Below, in pieces: positions 44,397 to 55,584 of a stretch of DNA of 64,000 nucleotides. Origin of the DNA: Streblospio benedicti (lineage: Eukaryota; Annelida; Polychaeta; Spionida; Spionidae); contig CM032666.1 in assembly GCA_019095985.1 (NCBI GenBank), positions 5,381,023 through 5,445,022 of the forward strand, written 5' to 3'. Each line of letters opens with the position of its first letter. The stretch's first letter is position 1. The position numbers and the translations under genes are program-made. The notes under the pieces are model-generated. The model was not told the DNA's origin. It worked only from the letters and a program-made list of their open reading frames with translations, and ran no database searches.

Positions 44397-44630
44397 GGCT
44401 TAATAGTCTTTCAATTCTATTGCAGTATCAGCAATGCAATGTTTCTCAGCCGCCTTCTTTGCAGCCTTCTCCTGTCTTCCCTTCTTTTGTCTCTTGCATT
44501 CCTTCTGCCTCAGCGTGATCCTTTTATTCTCTGCAACACTAAAATCCATTGCATCGAACTTTTGTTTGATTGTACCGAATATATGTTCCACATTATTAGC
44601 ATGGTGATCAGCAGAGAATTACTCTAAAAT
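44397..44630 (-). pseudogene. Basic C-terminal ORF with polyadenylation signal, unknown
   Basis: The frame FSADHHANNVEHIFGTIKQK, then a Lys/Arg-rich stretch (KECKRQKKGRQEKAAKKAAE), ends at TAA near 44400, with AATAAA downstream (about 44360 on the minus strand). A TAA stops the frame just upstream, and no phase-matched acceptor follows it. It looks like the last exon of a decayed gene carried by, or captured inside, the surrounding TIR element. Confidence 0.25.
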
Positions 44631-45375
44631 ACTAGCATACTTGCAAATTCGAGTGCTTTATCCATTTGGCGACTGGGGTTCAATGTGCACCTGCCACTTT
44701 AGAGATTGTCTTTTCTATCACGTTTTGGGCGATAACACTTGAAAATTAAGCCGCCATACAGCATAATATGAATTACTGTATATATATTTTATTATATATT
44801 ATATATTTTGGTAATGATTTATATTTTTTGATGGAAGAAGGGGTACTCAGGCTAAGACAGAGATATGCAGGGAAAACAATGAATAATCAATATGTGCAAG
44901 TAAAACCATAAATTAGAAGAAAAAGATTATCTAAATAACCCAATTTTATCAAAAATAAAAAATAAACTACTTTTCTCAGAAAATGAATGCACCAGAGAGC
45001 TTCTAGAGACATCCATTTAAAAGAATCTGGGGGAGCATGCCCCCAGACCCCCCTAGCTATACATGCTGTCTACGGCACTTGCAATTGCGCATTTGACGCT
45101 CACTTCCAAGGCCCCACCTTTGACGCTCCCCATTTCAGCAACTTTGAATTTGGCCAGTGCCTTTTGAATATCCGGCCACTAATAGCATTGGGCTAGTGCT
45201 CCTGTTATTGTTCTCGCCAAACTGGCTAGAGGAGTTTGAAATGACAGTAATTCCCTGTGATCACAACTCTACTGGTGTTCTTCCATCATTTCAAATGACT
45301 TGTTGATGTATATGACCTCCTTTTCACTCCAAAATCTTTCCACCTTCAACAGCTAAATCTTCATTTTTCCCCTTT

Positions 45376-47251
45376 ACCCTCAACTTGCACTGCTGAAAGA
45401 AAGAAGAAAACTAGCTAGCAAGCAAGATCTAAATGCACGAGAGAAAGTTCAGTACTCAGAAACCTGCAAAACCATCAGAAAGAAAATGAGGGAAGATCTG
45501 AGAGAGTACAATACCTTGAAAGTGTTGAGAGCCGTTGAAAGTGGAAAAGGACTGAAAAAAGCTAACTGCGAACAAGGTCGCAAAGTCCTTATACCAGCAC
45601 TGAAAGAGCAAGATGGGACTCCCACAACCAACAGAGAGAGAATCCTAGAGAGATGTGCAGAATTCTATGAGAACCTGTACAGAGACACCATCCACATCAT
45701 GACTAAACCAGCAGCTGAGGAAGTACCACCCATCCTTGATAGTGAAGTAGAAAATGCCATGAAGGGCATGAAGAACAATAAAGCCCCTGGAGAAGATCAA
45801 ATAGTGATGGAAATGCTGAGAGCAGGCGGAGAAATAGTTTGCACAAAGCTGAAAGAGTTGTTCAACCAAGTGCTGACGAAGGAAGAAGTGCCAAAAGAGT
45901 GGAAAAATGCCACTCATATACAAAAAAGGAAACAAGAAAGATCTTGCAAACTATAGACCCATTAGTTTGCTCTCCCAAGTCTACAAACTCTTTATGAAGA
46001 TCTTGAAGAATCGAGTGAACAAGACACTTGACGAAATGCAACCACCAGAACAAGCTGCCTATCGTAAAGGTTACTCAACCATTGACCACCTACACTCAGC
46101 TGTGCAGGTACTAGAGAAGACCAACGAGTACAACATCCCGCTACACATGGCATTTGTGGATTATGAAAAGGCCTTCGACTCAATACAACACCCAGCCGTG
46201 TTTGGTGCATTGAAGAACCAAGGAGTTGAAGAAAAGTATATCAACATCATAAATGAAACATACAAAAACGGCACAGCACAAGTACGAACTGAATCACTTA
46301 GCAGAAAATTTAACATCTTGAAAGGAGTCCGACAGGGAGATACGCTATCACCTGTGATGTTCACAGCAGCACTTGAGGAGATATTCAAAAGAATAGAAAC
46401 CGAATCTGGCATAAAGATCAATGGAGAGCTACTCAGCAACCTCAGGTTCGCAGACGATATCATCCTGTTTGCTGAAAGTGAAGAACAACTAGCTAGAATG
46501 CTAAATGAGCTGAATACTGAGGGGAAGAGAGATGGTATGAAAATCAACAAAAAGAAAACAAAAGTTATGTGCAATGAAGTAGCAAAAAGAAAGAAAGGGA
46601 ATGTAGTATTGGTTGACGGAGAACAGCTTGAGGAGGTCGAAGAGTAAAAGTACTTAGGAAGGCTCTTAACACCAGGAAATGAAATGGCTAGTGAAATCGA
46701 CGATAGAATCACTGCTGGATGGAAGCGATTTGGACAGTACAGCACTTTCCTGAAAGATCAGAAGATGCCTATATGTCTCAAGAAAAAGATCATGGACTCC
46801 GTTATACTGCCAGCAATGACATATGGAGCAGAGACATGGTCCCTAACAAAGCGACAAAAAGAAAAACTGGCTGTAACACAAAGAAGCATGGAAAGAGCAA
46901 TGCTTGGAGTCACGAGAAAAGATAAGATCAGAAATCAAGAGATAAGGGAAAGAACAAGGGTGGATGACATCATCGAGAAAGCAGAAAAGAGCAAAGGCCA
47001 GTGGGCAGGACACCTTGCCAGAATGAGCCCAAGTAAATGGGCAAGAAAGCTCACAGAATGGACACCACGTAATGGGAAAAGAACAAAGGGAAGGCCAAAA
47101 CGTGGCTGGAGAGATGACATTGAAGAGAGAGGAGGCAGCGGCTGGATGCAAGTGGCCAGAAATCGAAAGGAGTGGACAGATCTGTGGAGGCCACCGGCCA
47201 GCAGTGGCGTGACAGGCTGAGATGATGATGATGATGATGACCCTCAACTTG
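45376..47251 (+). mobile_element. RTE-like LINE, 5'-truncated, 12-bp target duplication
   Basis: ACCCTCAACTTG flanks the element on both sides (45376-45387 and 47240-47251). The body 45388-47239 encodes a LINE protein in three frames: 45486-45956 ([26 protein letters not shown]), 45907-46647 ([30 protein letters not shown], catalytic FADD) and 46684-47220 (YGAETWSLTKRQ, GQWAGHLARM, GRPKRGWRDDI). One frame change near 45910 and one TAA near 46645 break it. The tail is (GAT)n. These motifs and the tail fit RTE-type LINEs. The clean target duplication and few breaks suggest a fairly young copy. Confidence 0.88.
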
Positions 47252-47932
47252 ATGTCATCTTTTGATATAGATAAAGCTTCCATCTCTTCTATAGCTTTAT
47301 CAATGTGGAGGTGGTGTCCCTGCATAAGATGTTTTGGTGTGATAGTTTATCCTCGTTCTGTCTGATAGTATGCGATAGAATAATTAATAATGGGACCGGG
47401 GGCATGGAAAAAAACATACAATGTACCAGGGGGTCATGAAAAAATACTGACATGGCGTTAGGGGGGCATGATAAAAAAATTGTCACGGAAACTATTTCTC
47501 TTCACGCCAGCCCCCCCTCTGTAGTTAATGACCACTCCCTACGGAGGTGTGATTGAAATGAAGTCCGTGATGCTTCTGCATTTTGAGTGTTAGTTATGGT
47601 GATGTTGTTTGTGACGATGAGAGTTGATATGCAAGTGGTGTGTTAGTTACTATTGTATTAGTTCAATGATTGATTTTATAAATTGTATGTACATTGTAGA
47701 CACTAAGATAGTCGCAAGTTTAACGCGTGTAGTGTAAGATTAATAGTAACGTAAATTTTTGTTTTAGAAGATAGATGTGTAGTGATCTAGCCGCATGCTA
47801 TCATAGAATAGAGACTAGATCTATGTGTAAATTTGTGCTTATGAGCATATGAAGTGGATTCGCGTTGACGAGCGGGTAGTTAAAATATGTGCAACACTTG
47901 TTTCGGTATACATAATTACGATATTTATAGTC

Positions 47933-50697
47933 AGGTAGCCAGACCACCTAACCTTTTTTGTGGTTATAAGAATTTTTTCACCTGATTTGGTTGGAAGGTT
48001 GCCTAATAATGAATTTTAGCCCTGATAGCATTTTGATATTCCCCAGCGTTTTGAGAAATCCAAGATCCAAGTCATGATTTTGGTGTCTAGGGGTAGGTTG
48101 TAGAGGTCAAGGAATCCAAATATATTCATTGGAATAAGATTGGTCATCTCCGTATTTACACAATCCAAGATGGCCACCACAGGAGTGTTCGAAATCTGAG
48201 ATTCTGTGTAACTTTTTAACTATCAATGATAGAAACATGATTTTGGTATCTAGATGTAGGTTTGTATGGTCATAGAATCCAAATATCCTAATGGTAAGAA
48301 AATTGACCACCTAGACATAGACAAAATCCAAGATGGCTGCCTTAGGTGTGGTACAAATTTGAGATTATCTTTAATGCGCTAACTATTAATAATAGAATCA
48401 TGATTTGATATCTCGTTGTAGGTTTGTTGAGTCACAATCAAACTTACTCATGAAAATATAACTTACTGATTTGATATAAGCAAATTCAAAATGGCCGCCA
48501 CTACGAGGGTAGGATGATCGAGTTTAGATAACTTTTAACTATTTGAGAGTGAATGATTTTGGTATCAAACGTACAGGATTATTGAGATATAAAATTAAAA
48601 TATTACCATAAAAGTACAAAACTGACTATCAAAATTAATTTGGCCACCAAATTATATATATATGTCTAATGGATTACAGAATAATCTTTAAAATTGAGAC
48701 ATTGTGAAGGATTTTACCAATATCTAACAGCAGGCATAAGAAGTAGAAGTGCAGACATGTAACTCTGAACCCCAACATTGATCTCTGGAAAGACATTGTT
48801 GTGTTATGTGGTATCTCTGTATGCCACTAACATATGCCAAACAGCATAATGAGATGCTTCAAGAAGCTGTTGTATATTATTTTCTACAAAGACCTTCCAA
48901 AAGCTGAAGATGGATACATGATATATTATCACCTCATATTGACCATATGGATGACTATTACATACTTACACTAGTATAAGCTTATTATGATCAGCCTCTT
49001 CCAGCTACATGTAAGAATTAAGTTCATTTCGAAAGACATTTGAAAAGCTTGCAAAGAAAAAGTAACTATTATAAAACACAAATGACAACAATGGACTTCA
49101 AACAAGGATGGCTTCAATCCCATTGGCACATGGATCGTTGAATCTCAAAAGTACATCTGTGTCAAAAAGATACGTGCCTAGAAAGCATACAAAAGCATTA
49201 ACAAAGTCTAGAAATCCTACTTTATTGCTGAGAAAGTTACCCCTGGACAAAAATAGAGGAAAATTCTCGCAATGCTACAGACATCTCCACACATATGCTG
49301 CAAACGATCCTGAACATAAACTGGAGCTCCCATACTACAAATGAGCAACTCTGTGGTGAATTCCCACCAGTCACTGATGAGATTGCTAATAGAATACTCA
49401 AGTTAGAAGGATACTGCTACTCCCACACTTTGGTTGAGCTTTCGGAATGGTATGCGTTTGGAAACAAAACGTGGGAATCAGAGACGTGGGAGGCCTCTGG
49501 GGAAGTGAGAAGCCTGGGGGGGGGGGGGAGTTTCGGGGATTTCCTAAAACGTGATGCAGGGCTACTAGTGTTATCAAAATGGCCACATTAATGCAGGACA
49601 GGGTGATTTTGAAGACTTCATATTCTGTGCTTGAAGTTTCTGGACAAACTACAATGCAGCACCGCATATAGTTAATCTGAAACTTTGCTTCATCAGATGG
49701 CCAGATAATAAGTATATATGAATATCAGGACTGACTCGAGATATAGCATATTTTTGTCATGGGCTAGTATGCAAAACCAATGAGTGAAGTTAACCTTACA
49801 CAGTCTCTCGGAGGAAAGATCAGTATAGCAGGTGTCTTTAATAGATTTGATGACTGTCTCAATCACAAGATGCATTCTTATAGACAATCATTTTTCAAAC
49901 TGGTCACCTTGGATTTTACTCATAGGTAAATAACAAATGGTAGATCAGATGTTTTATGTTGTGTTAGATAGTGTAAAACCAAATTACATAGCAACTATAC
50001 AAGCAAATTATGATTCTATTACTGGCAGTGTGCATGCTAATTACAATCATTCAAACATTATGCTAATTACAATCATTCAAACATTGCAGTAGCGGGTGGC
50101 CATCTTGAATTTGACTAATATCCAAATGAGGAATCTTTTTTATGAGTATAGTTAGCTCATTTTAGCCTATAAACCTATATCAAGACACCAAACTCATGAT
50201 TCTATGACATAATAGTTGAAATGTTATAAACAATCTCATATTTTGAGAACTCCTGCGGTGGCCATCTTGGATTTCGTTAACATCCAAATGTTGAACCTTG
50301 TTTTCACAAATATATGTGGATTCTATGACTTCATAAATTCATAAATGATTTTGGATACCCATGTGGCGGCCATCTTGGATTTTGCATATATGGAGATGGT
50401 CAATATTGTTCAAATGGCCATATTTGGATTCCATGACCAAGAAAACCTACTCCTAGACACCAAAATCATGAGTCTATCACAAATATCAAGAAAGATATGT
50501 ACAATATGAGATTTCGACCCCCCCCCCCACACACACACCGGCGGCCATCTTGGATTTTTCAAAACGCCGGGGAATATCAAAATGTTATCAGGGCTAAAAT
50601 TCATTCTTAAGTACCCCTTTACCAGAATCCGATGAGAAAAATTCTTATACTCACAAAAGATGGTCGATTAAGTTAAAATACCCTTCTTGGCTACCTT
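47933..50697. mobile_element. 2.8-kb element with about 0.7-kb inverted arms
   Basis: AGGTAGCC at 47933 mirrors GGCTACCTT at 50689-50697. From there about 650-700 bp on each side can be aligned as inverse copies, for example GAATTTTAGCCCTGATAGC with its mirror at about 50582, and repeated CCAAGATGGC(C/G)GCCA blocks. Each arm itself consists of three or four diverged units of about 150-170 bp, each ending with that block. The 1.3-kb centre (48.7-49.95 kb) has two short ORFs (49108-49344 and 49295-49591) that I do not recognise. Confidence 0.7.
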
Positions 50698-50699
50698 AC

Positions 50700-52370
50700 T
50701 ATTAGATGGTTGTGATGGTTGGTTGAAGTAGCTTGTCGTGGATATGTAGCCGAAATATAATGTGGAAGAATAAGTGTGTTTTTATATTAGTCGTTATTTT
50801 CGTTTGTTGGATCATTGTTCCTTTATAGACATGTATTTATTTGTTTTCCCCGTGATTTTTAGAGAGCATGCACCCGTAGTATTTTTTTTTATTTTTATTT
50901 TTTTTTTTGTTGTTTTTTTTTGTTTTTTTTTTTGTTTTTAGATAATCAGTAAAATTCCGTAGTTTGTCAATGAAATATGGAACGGACGTGGCATCGTGAT
51001 AGTGAGAACATCATTGCCCAGGTGAAGCTCTAAATCTGTCTCCCAATTCATACGGATTGAGGGCCAACACGTGTTTTTATTTTAGAGGAAACCTGCGAAT
51101 CGGGGCAAGTCTAGTATGGCGAGACGGGTGTCTGCTGGAATATCCAATAGGTAGATAATGCATATTTCTTTAGGTGGTGAAAAAATGTAATATAGGGACA
51201 TGGTTTGGTTGAGGATTTGTTGATTTTCGAATTGCCTGTAAGTTGTGAGACGGCGTATAGTTTTGTAGACAGCGTACATCAGAGAGAAAAGCAATGATGC
51301 GAGAAGGGAATATCCAAAATATAGGCTCATGGCTCAATTCGAGGAAAGAACATCATATACCATTGAAAGGATGGATGAAAGCTATCCAGCTCAGCTATCC
51401 AGCCATGTATGATGGCATTGCATAACGAGTAGCTTTTTATTAGAAAAATGTGTTTGAAAAACACCCCTTCGAATTCGTTCAGAGCGAATTCTGAGTCATT
51501 CAACGGAGCATGATTTTTCTTGAGTGTTTGGGACCCCATATAAAAGTTGTGTTTGATGATATATGCAATGTGTAATATACCATTAAGAAGGGCAGATTGT
51601 CCTCTTTACAGTGATGCATATAGAATATTTCTAACACTTATTAATATAGGGAAATCGTTAATTTTACAAATGTGTCTTACAGGCACTCGTCATTTAAAAA
51701 ACAATGAAAAAATTCTCTATAATTTTTAGCTTACGTCTAATCCCAGACACTGAGATCTTCCATTTGGGCAATTTATTATATACCAGACAAATGCTTATTC
51801 TCTAAGCTCTCCAACGGTGCCTAATATGTATTTATGTGTACCAAACTGAAGAATGTACAGACTCCTCAATGGATCCCTTTCAACCACACAAATTCTAAGC
51901 AAATGGTGACGTAAACCTCATTGAATAGAACTGAAACTTTATTTTCATTGCACGAGGACCATAAAAATAAGAAACTAGTTATCACATACCATTGGACTAA
52001 TTACAATCTCACCTTTACAACAGCGTATGATATCATTGCATAATAAGTAGCTTTACATGAGAAAAATAAATGTAAAAAAAGTTCTTTCTAGTGTGAGCAA
52101 AGCTAGAGTAGGTCAGCCCGGGTGGGTGGATTGAAGGATCCATCCTAATGAAATTAGGTGAATTAAACTCTTAATTGTCCCAGGCTTAAGCTTGGTGGAT
52201 CCCACATGGATGCTCCTACATTTGTTATGTCATTTACATCCGTTACGAAGATATGTATATACTCCACGCGTATACAAATCTGGGAAGCGGGAACAGCCCA
52301 CAGAACAGTTTGGCTGGTTGAAGCAACAATAAGTAGGAACCAGCAACCCAAAATCTGATAGTTTGGGGGT
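50700..52370. other. No recognisable gene; T-rich tract and a direct repeat
   Basis: A poly-T rich tract lies at 50879-50940. TTGCATAA.(G/A)AGTAGCTTT...GAGAAAAAT.TGT occurs at about 51416-51460 and 52033-52075, a direct repeat about 615 bp apart that may mark the ends of one element. The ORFs between have no known motif. Confidence 0.45.
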
Positions 52371-52378
52371 CACTATTA

Positions 52379-52639
52379 TTGTTCCCACATCATATTAAGG
52401 TGAATACGACCTTGTGCACTCGTGTCCATGGGTGTGTTACTCTTGGTGAGACACAACTCTGCTTGTACCATGGTCTGAATCATCACCAGTACCAGTGTGA
52501 GTTCCACCCGGAGGCCATCAATCTGGTGCCTGGAGGAGACCCCAGAGTCTTAAAACATATTCACAACGATGATAACCCTGAACGATGGAATAGAAAATAT
52601 CTGACTTCTTCAGGGGTGTCAGGCTGTCAATCACCTTAA
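52379..52639 (+). other. Unassigned Cys/His-containing ORF
   Basis: An 86-codon frame starting at TTG with CTRVHGCVTLGETQLCLYHG and YQCEFHPEAINLV. The Cys/His spacing and balanced composition look more protein-like than the neighbouring ORFs, but there is no ATG start, no splice partner and no family I recognise. It could be an exon or an old transposon fragment. Confidence 0.25.
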
Positions 52640-52707
52640 ATTATCTCTCAATCGTACCGGCACAAAGACAGTCTCGGCACCACTGGTTGGTAACCCGTAT
52701 AGGGTGT

Positions 52708-53400
52708 CTAAGCTGATATCTTTCTAGATATGGCTGGACGTGTGGGGGTCTGGGTGACATCGAGTGCCATACAACCTACAACATCTAGAACATGCGTAGC
52801 AGAGTTGGACATAAGGACTGTTAAGGCAGTAGACATAGGTCTACCACGTTTAAATATCAGGTAGACCTGCTCAAAATCAGGTAGCCCGACATTAAATGAC
52901 TGCCATGAAAGGGAGGTGTATAGTTTGATAAAAAAGAAACATTTACACTGACAGTAAATAATGACATAATTCTCTGTGTTTGTTGAAATAAGCATGGCGA
53001 TTCCAATGATTGTTAGACAAGAGTGTTTTTTTTTTAAATTTCTACATGATGCACCTGCCAACACCAGGCAGACCATAAGTCTATCTACTGGCAAATGTTG
53101 ATAGACCAGCTGGTACAGCATGTTGTTCCGAAAGTCTGGTACTCCAGGTTCAGCTGAGTGAATTGTACTGGTCCTGAGCATTAAAGCTCTCGAAGGTGAC
53201 AATCCAAAATTGCTGTGGAGGCGAGTGGCTCTGAAAGATGAAGTTTGAACAGGCTTCCTGGAATCTGCAACTCTGGAATCAACATGTTGGAGTGCACTGT
53301 TTGTAAGATTTGAAGCTCCGAAATCTAACAAATGTAGCAGTCCCAAGACATCCTGGAGGCCAGCCGTTTCAGAAGGTGCTGTTGCCAGCATACTACTACT
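52708..53400 (-). other. Unassigned ORF of 227 codons
   Basis: Minus-strand open frame from MLATAPSETAGLQDVLGLLH through LHSNFGLSPSRALMLRTSTI to a less protein-like second half (PDFEQVYLIFKRGRP). An acceptor-type sequence is lacking and no domain can be named. In this AT-rich region a frame of this length is uncommon but possible by chance. Treat it as a candidate exon only. Confidence 0.25.
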
Positions 53401-54300
53401 GGAGATCTGGTTTTAGTGCCATACCATGAAACATGTTAAGAATATGTGGGGGAAAATTGATAAGTTTAATCTGCAAAATCTAATAAAATTCTATATAAGA
53501 GTCTTGTCATGAAGTAAACAACATGCGGTTACATTTTTTTTTATAAGAAGCCTTTTTCAAACTAACTAATTAAGTTGGATTGAAAAAGCACCTAAGAAGT
53601 GTGTAAAATATCATTCTTCTTAAAATTTAAATTTGAAATTTGATATTTGAACAACAAAAAGGATAGAAAATAAAATAAAAACTAATGAAATTGATATGCA
53701 GCATTTTTTAAGCTGAAAAAAGTGGTCCGGCCATGGCCTGACCAGCCTGAGCCTGTGTGACAGTCCTGCATTGACAAAAAAGGCATCAGCATCATTGTGT
53801 GTGGACTTCGAAACGTATTTGAATAGAAGCCGAATAAAGATATCTATATCTGTTGTATTATCTATCCAATTGTAGACTACAATAATAGTGTTGTTAATTA
53901 GACATTATAGTAACTGAGACAACATAAAGAATATATGCTTTATAAACAAAATAAACTGTACATAAGTACAGCACTTGGTGATTCTAGCGCCGAAATATCA
54001 AATCAAATTATAAAATTCAATTCAAAATGCATGCCTTATACTGAGCCTCAAAGTGTAAGAGCACATATCAAGAGACACAATACAACACTTTACTCATGCT
54101 TAGATGCATTTATTTAGTGTGAAATATGCTAACATTTTCATATAAAATTATCACATTTTTTGAAACTGCGAAATTAAATGGCTGCAATGTGATCAACCGT
54201 GAAATTTAATAGCTGCAAAATAGTCTAATTTTACAGTAGTGATCTTTGGTCATTTGATTCAAGTCATGTTTTTCACATAGGTTTGGTCATTATAAGAAAC
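53400..54300. other. No recognisable gene
   Basis: AT-rich intergenic sequence. One 60-codon ORF (53935-54117) is without motif. Nothing else is supported. Confidence 0.5.
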
Positions 54301-54309
54301 CACTGTAGT

Positions 54310-54940
54310 TTCTTGATTACCCCCCCCCCCCCCCTAGCCTCGATCAACCCCCAGTATTTGATTATTAAGCGCCGGGTGTAGAGCCATATTAAGCGCCGGT
54401 CTTGTTTAGCCGCCGGGTCAACATGTCCAGCATAGGTGTTTAAATGAGGGAAGCGTCTCTAGCAAGTACACGATATAGTCTATTTGAAGGAGGCGTTAAT
54501 GAAAGCACAATGATTTGATCAAGTTAAGTTAGACACACTTAAGGAAGCCACTGTACCTCACTCAAGTAACTTCAAATAAACACAGGCACTTGCTCCTCAG
54601 TGTTGGATTACAGGGATTGGTGTGTGATCCCACTCTAACGTAATAAACATTATTTCTTTTTGGTCATTGTATAAATAGTCATATTATTATGTAGATAGTC
54701 ATATCCACGATATTCTGAGCTTTGAAATGATATGTTCCCGGTCAAAATAGGATTATGGATAACGAAGTTACAAGCAAAATGCCACATCGTAGGTAATACA
54801 CATATTAATCAACTTGGCTTCGGTGACACTCTTTGATAAGCGCCGGCCTTTAACAACCATCTTGTCTTGAATAAGCACCGGGTGAATGGGATGTTTTAGA
54901 TTAATAAGCGCCGGGGGGGGGGGGCTATTAAAGTAATGAA
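54310..54940. mobile_element. Short element with repeated AATAAGCGCCGG motif
   Basis: (A)TTAAGCGCCGG or ATAAGC(G/A)CCGG occurs five times (about 54365, 54391, 54836, 54869, 54902). The ends carry a C-run (54321-54335) and a G-run (54911-54923) in mirrored order. A non-autonomous DNA element is likely. Confidence 0.5.
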
Positions 54941-55584
54941 GGCAAGCCAATTACAGCTTGAAGTTGGATTTTCAATACAAAATATTAGATATATGAACAT
55001 TCTTTTATTGCAACAGAAAAAAAATGCAACAGTAATGTTTGGGAAAATATGGTGTCCGAGCTGGACCGTCTCAAAGTTTCACGGTCTCTTATAAAAGAAA
55101 GGAAAAAAAATAAGAAAAATAAAAAATTAATGTTTCAGGGAAAATGCGTTTAACTACTATTCAAGAATAAAAGAAAATGCATAATCATTTATTAAATTAT
55201 TTTCTCACGGAAATAGAAAATGTACAGCATAGTCAAAATTACAAAAAATTAAATGTAGAAATCATTTGTAAAACTAATGTGATTATTCAATGCTCAAAAC
55301 ATTCTTAAAAGAGGTTAAACTAAAAACATACACCTATGATATAATGTATGGAAATATTCAATCATTCTGACACTACATACACATAGCAATCGCCGATCGT
55401 ATATCCAAAATAAATTAACACTGTTATACACATATTGACAAACCAACACATATTACTGTGGCTGTACACCAGAAAGCAATCACACTCAATGTTCCCACAG
55501 AATTCGATTTGTGAACAAATGAACACTGCCAAAATAAATCGTCCTATACGTGCGCGAGGTTACTAGTTAAATCTCGGCTGTGAT

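Larger units (their letters stand above)
44081..47541. mobile_element. 3.5-kb TIR element carrying a LINE insertion
   Basis: Left end CAGGGAGTGGTCACAAAATA..CAGAGGGGGGGGCGTGAAGAGAAAT and right end as its inverse (ATTTCTCTTCACGCCAGCCCCCCCTCTGTAGTTAATGACC region, 47489-47541). Subterminal GGGGGCATGAAAAAA motifs repeat inside both ends. Removing the LINE leaves about 1.6 kb with no recognisable transposase. Confidence 0.65.

Noticed and set aside
46161-46745. 194-codon Ser/Phe-rich ORF on the minus strand
   Set aside because: Antisense shadow of the LINE reverse transcriptase on the plus strand; the same applies to 46843-47325.
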